Program-made: the position numbers and the translations under genes
From: Paenibacillus donghaensis
GTDB taxonomy: Bacteria > Bacillota > Bacilli > Paenibacillales > Paenibacillaceae
DNA length: 64,000 nt
Direction of reading: 5' to 3'
Assembly (NCBI RefSeq): GCF_002192415.1
Contig: NZ_CP021780.1
Span: 3,596,001 to 3,660,000, forward strand
Notes under the pieces: model-generated
Told to the model about the DNA's origin: nothing
Databases searched by the model: none
Seen by the model: only the letters and a program-made list of their open reading frames with translations
Part shown: positions 62,432 through 64,000 of the stretch, piece by piece
Layout: each line of letters begins with the position of its first letter
How positions within the stretch are numbered: position 1 is the stretch's first letter

Positions 62432-62732
62432 TGTCCTCACTATCCTTCGCTGCCAAAAACTGTTCCTCCACGGAAACAAAGTCCCGGGCCAGCTGGGCAT
62501 AGATTTCAGGACTCACCTGACATTTAAGTGCTCTGTCAAATGCTTTGGTCTTTTGTGCCAGCTTGAAATACTCCAGCTTGCCGCAGATATATGCGCCGCG
62601 CCCGGACTTCTTGCCTGTCAGGTCGATAAGCACTTCACCCTCGGGGGTTCTGACCACACGGATCAGCTCCTTCTTGGGCATCATCTCCTGACTGGCGACG
62701 CATTTGCGCAGCGGCACCTTACGTTGCTTCAT
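62424..62732 (-). CDS. ylxR: YlxR/RnpM, RNase P modulator family
   Basis: A 102-residue DUF448 protein (KVPLRKCVASQEMMPKKELIRVVRTPEG; GRGAYICGKLEYFK). The family binds RNA, and in B. subtilis it modulates RNase P (RnpM). It follows nusA with a 27-base gap and contains the conserved GRGAY. Confidence 0.95.
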   Translation of the reverse strand: MKQRKVPLRKCVASQEMMPKKELIRVVRTPEGEVLIDLTGKKSGRGAYICGKLEYFKLAQKTKAFDRALKCQVSPEIYAQLARDFVSVEEQFLAAKDSEDNE

Positions 62733-62759
62733 CTTAAACCTCCCGCCTTAACAGGATAA

Positions 62760-63857
62760 TTAGTCAATAGAGACGGAATCCTGATGCATTTCATCAATGG
62801 AAGTGCGCGGTCTGCCGTATTCCTGCTCCGCCTGGGTTTCGCTCTTGATGTCGATCTTCCAGCCGGTAAGTTTGGCGGCGAGGCGCGCATTCTGTCCCTT
62901 GATCCCAATGGCCAGCGACAGCTGGTAATCAGGAACAATGACCCGGGCCATCTTCTCGGCTTCAAACACCTGAACCTCAAGCACCTTCGACGGGCTGAGT
63001 GCATTGGCCACATATTCCTGCACAAGCTCGGAATAACGGACAATGTCAATCTTCTCGCCGCGCAGCTCGGTAACAATGGTCTGAACACGCGTGCCTCTCG
63101 GACCCACACACGAGCCGACCGGGTCTACTTCAGGATTGCGTGAGTACACAGCAATCTTGGAGCGGAAGCCGGCTTCGCGGGCTACGGAGCGGATCTCAAC
63201 GACCCCGTCGAAGATCTCGGGAACCTCAAGCTCGAACAGACGCTTCAGCAGACCGGGATGACTGCGGGACAACATGATCTGCGGCCCTTTGGTCGTATTC
63301 TCCACCTTGGTGATATAAGCCTTGATGCGCTCGCTCTGCTTGAACTTCTCACCCGGCATCAGCTCGCTCAGCGGCAGAACCGCTTCGATTTTGCCAAGGT
63401 CGATGTAAATGTTCCGCATATCCTGACGCTGTACAAGCCCTGTAACGATATCATCTTCCTTGTCGATAAACGCGTTATAGATAAGTCCGCGCTCAGCCTC
63501 GCGAATGCGCTGGGTAACGACCTGCTTCGCCGTCTGGGCGGCAATACGCCCGAAATCACGCGGCGTCACTTCAAGCTCGGCGATATCCTCCAGCTGAAAA
63601 TGCGGGTTGATCTCCCTGGCGGAAGGAAGCGAGATCTCGGTCCGGATATCAAGAACCTCTTCCACGATGAGCTTGCGGGCATAAACCTTGATAACACCGG
63701 TGTTGCGGTTCATGTCTACCCGCACGTTCTGTGCAGCATTGAAATTGCGTTTATAGCTGGAGATCAGCGCAGCTTCAATGGCTTCAAACAGCACATCCTT
63801 GCTGATGCCTTTCTCCCTTTCCAGTTCATTCATAGCATCAATAAACTCCATACTCAT
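62760..63857 (-). CDS. nusA: Transcription termination/antitermination protein NusA
   Basis: A 365-residue NusA: an N-terminal RNAP-binding domain (1-125), S1 (about 130-200; GLVQRQDMRNIYIDLGKIEAVLP), then KH1 and KH2 (SCVGPRGTRVQTIVTEL; AIGIKGQNARLAAKLTGW). The acidic C-terminal repeats of proteobacterial NusA are absent, as usual in Firmicutes. AAAGGGGGA precedes ATG. Confidence 0.97.
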   Translation of the reverse strand: MSMEFIDAMNELEREKGISKDVLFEAIEAALISSYKRNFNAAQNVRVDMNRNTGVIKVYARKLIVEEVLDIRTEISLPSAREINPHFQLEDIAELEVTPRDFGRIAAQTAKQVVTQRIREAERGLIYNAFIDKEDDIVTGLVQRQDMRNIYIDLGKIEAVLPLSELMPGEKFKQSERIKAYITKVENTTKGPQIMLSRSHPGLLKRLFELEVPEIFDGVVEIRSVAREAGFRSKIAVYSRNPEVDPVGSCVGPRGTRVQTIVTELRGEKIDIVRYSELVQEYVANALSPSKVLEVQVFEAEKMARVIVPDYQLSLAIGIKGQNARLAAKLTGWKIDIKSETQAEQEYGRPRTSIDEMHQDSVSID

Positions 63858-63883
63858 GAAATTCCGGTCCCCCTTTCAGTACA

Positions 63884-64000
63884 TTAAAAAATAATGGCCA
63901 ATCTCGCACTGGCGACTCTGGCATACGGTACCACATGTTGTTTCTTGCCCGCGGAGATGAGCAGCTCCTCATTCTCGAACGAGAGCAAACGGCCTTCGAA
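63884..64000 (-). CDS. rimP: Ribosome maturation factor RimP, C-terminal end
   Basis: The last 38 codons (FEGRLLSFENEELLISAGKK, then VVPYARVASARLAIIF) end in TAA at 63884-63886; the rest is beyond the window. They fit the Sm-like C-terminal domain of RimP. It lies 26 bases upstream of nusA, the standard operon head. Confidence 0.85.
   Translation of the reverse strand, partial: FEGRLLSFENEELLISAGKKQHVVPYARVASARLAIIF

Overview
The window is chromosomal DNA from a spore-forming, low-to-mid GC Firmicute, most likely Paenibacillus or a close relative. It carries sporulation genes (spoVFA/spoVFB, spoVS, sleB, a ylxY-type deacetylase) and the long B. subtilis-like block rimP-nusA-ylxR-ylxQ-infB-rbfA-nrnA-truB-ribF-rpsO-pnp through ymfF/H/I/J/K-rodZ-pgsA-cinA-recA-recX-rny-ymdB-spoVS. 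Regulatory sites of Bacillus type are visible: CIRCE, a LexA/DinR box and Fur boxes. No rRNA, tRNA, CRISPR array, prophage or complete insertion sequence was seen.

Layout. Positions 1-5.7 kb hold carbohydrate genes: the end of a DeoR regulator, kduD, a GH42 beta-galactosidase, an AraC regulator and a GH43 enzyme. Positions 5.7-9.1 kb are AT-richer and accessory: short tandem repeats, two small unknown genes, and an ECF sigma factor with a DUF4179 partner. Positions 9.1-20.5 kb hold a heterodimeric ABC exporter, htpG behind a perfect CIRCE element, a LysR regulator divergent from a second dapA-like gene, a DEAD-box helicase, pduL and a frameshifted M19 dipeptidase. Positions 20.5-34.7 kb are the conserved spoVS-to-ymfF block on the minus strand. 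It includes a ymdB that appears to start at AUU and an unlisted 53-residue membrane protein gene. Positions 34.8-43.3 kb hold sleB, an iron-regulated AraC/lipoprotein locus, ftsK/spoIIIE, ylzJ, tepA and a second ECF sigma/anti-sigma pair. Positions 43.4-50.1 kb hold RNase J, a 1.16-kb repeat-rich gap, dapA, dapG and the dipicolinate synthase genes. Positions 50.2-64 kb hold dut, mlpA, ylxY and the pnp-to-rimP translation block.

Functional themes. The minus-strand backbone couples transcription and translation factors, RNA decay (PNPase, RNase J, RNase Y, NrnA), DNA repair (RecA, RecX, CinA), chromosome segregation (FtsK) and the lysine/dipicolinate pathway.

The most unusual signals are these. 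(1) A dispersed ~184-bp element made of four ~22-bp palindromes with conserved 51/61/50 spacing occurs in three copies, one of them inverted. (2) An AraC regulator reads in frame, without a stop, through a perfect Fur-box promoter into a siderophore-binding lipoprotein. (3) ten exact-length decapeptide repeats lie in the IF-2 N-terminus. (4) ymdB has an AUU start. (5) A second, hairpin-type intergenic repeat family is present.
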